In this document: positions 12,846-13,249 of the stretch, piece after piece
Layout of the letters: each line of letters opens with the position of its first letter
Numbering within the stretch: position 1 is the stretch's first letter
Source of the DNA: an uncultured bacterium
Lineage (GTDB): Bacteria > Patescibacteriota > Patescibacteriia > Patescibacteriales > Patescibacteriaceae
Reading direction: 5' to 3'
Length of the DNA: 13,249 nucleotides
Assembly (NCBI GenBank): GCA_937868555.1
Contig: CALMNI010000172.1
Span: forward strand, 1-13,249
The notes under the pieces: generated by a model
The model's database searches: none
The model's input: the letters and a program-made list of their open reading frames with translations, nothing else
Told to the model about the DNA's origin: nothing
Translations under genes and position numbers: made by a program

Positions 12846-13249
12846 ATGAAGAAAATCGCAGTCATTATAAATCCTCGTTCCGGTAGTAATGCAAAGCTTG
12901 AAGAATTTATAAAAAAAATTCGGGATATATTTTTATCTTTTCAAGTAGAGCCAAAGATAGTATTACTCTATCCTGTAATTGACTTAAAACAAAAAATCGC
13001 CGGTTTGCTTACTGAAGGGCATGAAATAATCGTTGCCGCTGGCGGGGACGGAACTATTAGCAGTGTTGCGCGGGAGCTTGTCGGAACAAAGGCAATTTTA
13101 GGTGTAATACCGAATGGGACTTTTAATCATTTTGCCAAAGATGTTGGTATTCCTTTAGATATTTTCGAAGCGATTGCCGTTATTGTAAATGGTACGCCTC
13201 GCTACATTGACGTAGGAAGCGTAAACGATACTGTATTTATTAATAATTC
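12846..13249 (+). CDS. Diacylglycerol/lipid kinase family protein, 3' partial
   Basis: The first 134 residues of a DAGK catalytic-domain protein are present; the gene runs off the right edge. The N terminus IAVIINPRSGS (4-14) is the family's first strand and phosphate loop. The nucleotide-binding motif GGDGT is at 66-70, and the following loop PNGTFNHFAKDVGIP (89-103) corresponds to the P-x-GT-x-N-x2-A-x-x-L-GIP signature. Members phosphorylate diacylglycerol, sphingosine-like lipids or undecaprenol; the exact substrate cannot be told from this part. It begins 17 bases after the upstream terminator, so it should have its own transcription start. TTGACT at 12834-12839 has no -10 at a normal distance. 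There is no Shine-Dalgarno; the ATG is preceded by GAC. Confidence 0.93.
   Translation, partial: MKKIAVIINPRSGSNAKLEEFIKKIRDIFLSFQVEPKIVLLYPVIDLKQKIAGLLTEGHEIIVAAGGDGTISSVARELVGTKAILGVIPNGTFNHFAKDVGIPLDIFEAIAVIVNGTPRYIDVGSVNDTVFINN

Noticed and set aside
12834..12862. TTGACT as a -35 box for the lipid kinase gene
   Set aside because: No -10-like hexamer occurs at 16-18 bases; that position lies inside the coding sequence and reads as GC-rich codons.
1..13249. Alternative genetic code with TGA read as Gly (Gracilibacteria/Absconditabacteria)
   Set aside because: TGA ends at least five genes exactly at family-typical C termini (613, 4681, 6132, 9543, 11274), and no family-conserved glycine is encoded by TGA.
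1..13249. Mobile element, prophage or defence island
   Set aside because: No transposase, integrase, direct-repeat ends, tRNA attachment site, nuclease, methylase or toxin-antitoxin pair is visible; base composition looks even by eye.

Overview
The window is a densely packed stretch of bacterial chromosome with every gene on the + strand, gaps of at most about 100 bases, several 4-base start/stop overlaps, and no tRNA, rRNA, CRISPR array or insertion sequence that I can see. TGA is used as a normal stop by at least five genes, so the standard bacterial code applies. Almost no gene has a Shine-Dalgarno sequence. The proteins are short to medium in length, and stand-alone phosphohistidine 'swivel' (PEP-utilizing mobile domain) proteins occur in multiple copies. 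This suggests a member of the Candidate Phyla Radiation/Patescibacteria, though that is an inference from style rather than from a marker gene.

Layout. Bases 1-1304: the 3' part of a YdcF/DUF218 envelope protein, an intergenic hairpin, and an RmlC-type sugar-nucleotide epimerase closed by a UUCG-loop terminator (1276-1304). A near-consensus promoter (1329-1357) then opens what looks like one transcription unit of roughly 11 kb. It carries an APH-like kinase with an altered catalytic loop, a small HAD-like protein, a Nudix hydrolase, two adjacent swivel-domain proteins, an RBBP9-type serine hydrolase, a HIT protein, an SDR oxidoreductase, a third swivel protein, an HD-domain protein, a fourth and shorter swivel protein, a PPOX flavoprotein and TspO. 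A second promoter (12202-12230) precedes a membrane-anchored cytochrome b5-like protein, followed by a strong intrinsic terminator (12794-12829). A lipid kinase gene runs off the right edge.

How the genes may work together. The core is four paralogous proteins that each keep the catalytic-His swivel domain of PEP synthase, PPDK and rifampin phosphotransferase but show no ATP-grasp nucleotide-binding domain. Three share a helical domain with an H-x3-Y-[AG]-W-x4-Y-x-G motif; the fourth lacks it. Around them are enzymes of phosphate and nucleotide chemistry (APH-like kinase, HAD, Nudix, HIT, HD) plus an SDR and an esterase-like hydrolase. That mix would fit a small-molecule phosphoryl-transfer pathway whose substrate is unknown. 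This is the best candidate here for an undescribed system. The right end (PPOX flavoprotein, TspO, cytochrome b5) may form a tetrapyrrole-linked redox group.

Three CDS starts proposed here differ from the longest reading frame because the sequence favours them: 1365 and 12268, where the upstream 'start' codon falls in a -35 box, and 8014, which removes an overlap with the SDR gene. Gene 10162 similarly uses an ATG just after the preceding stop.
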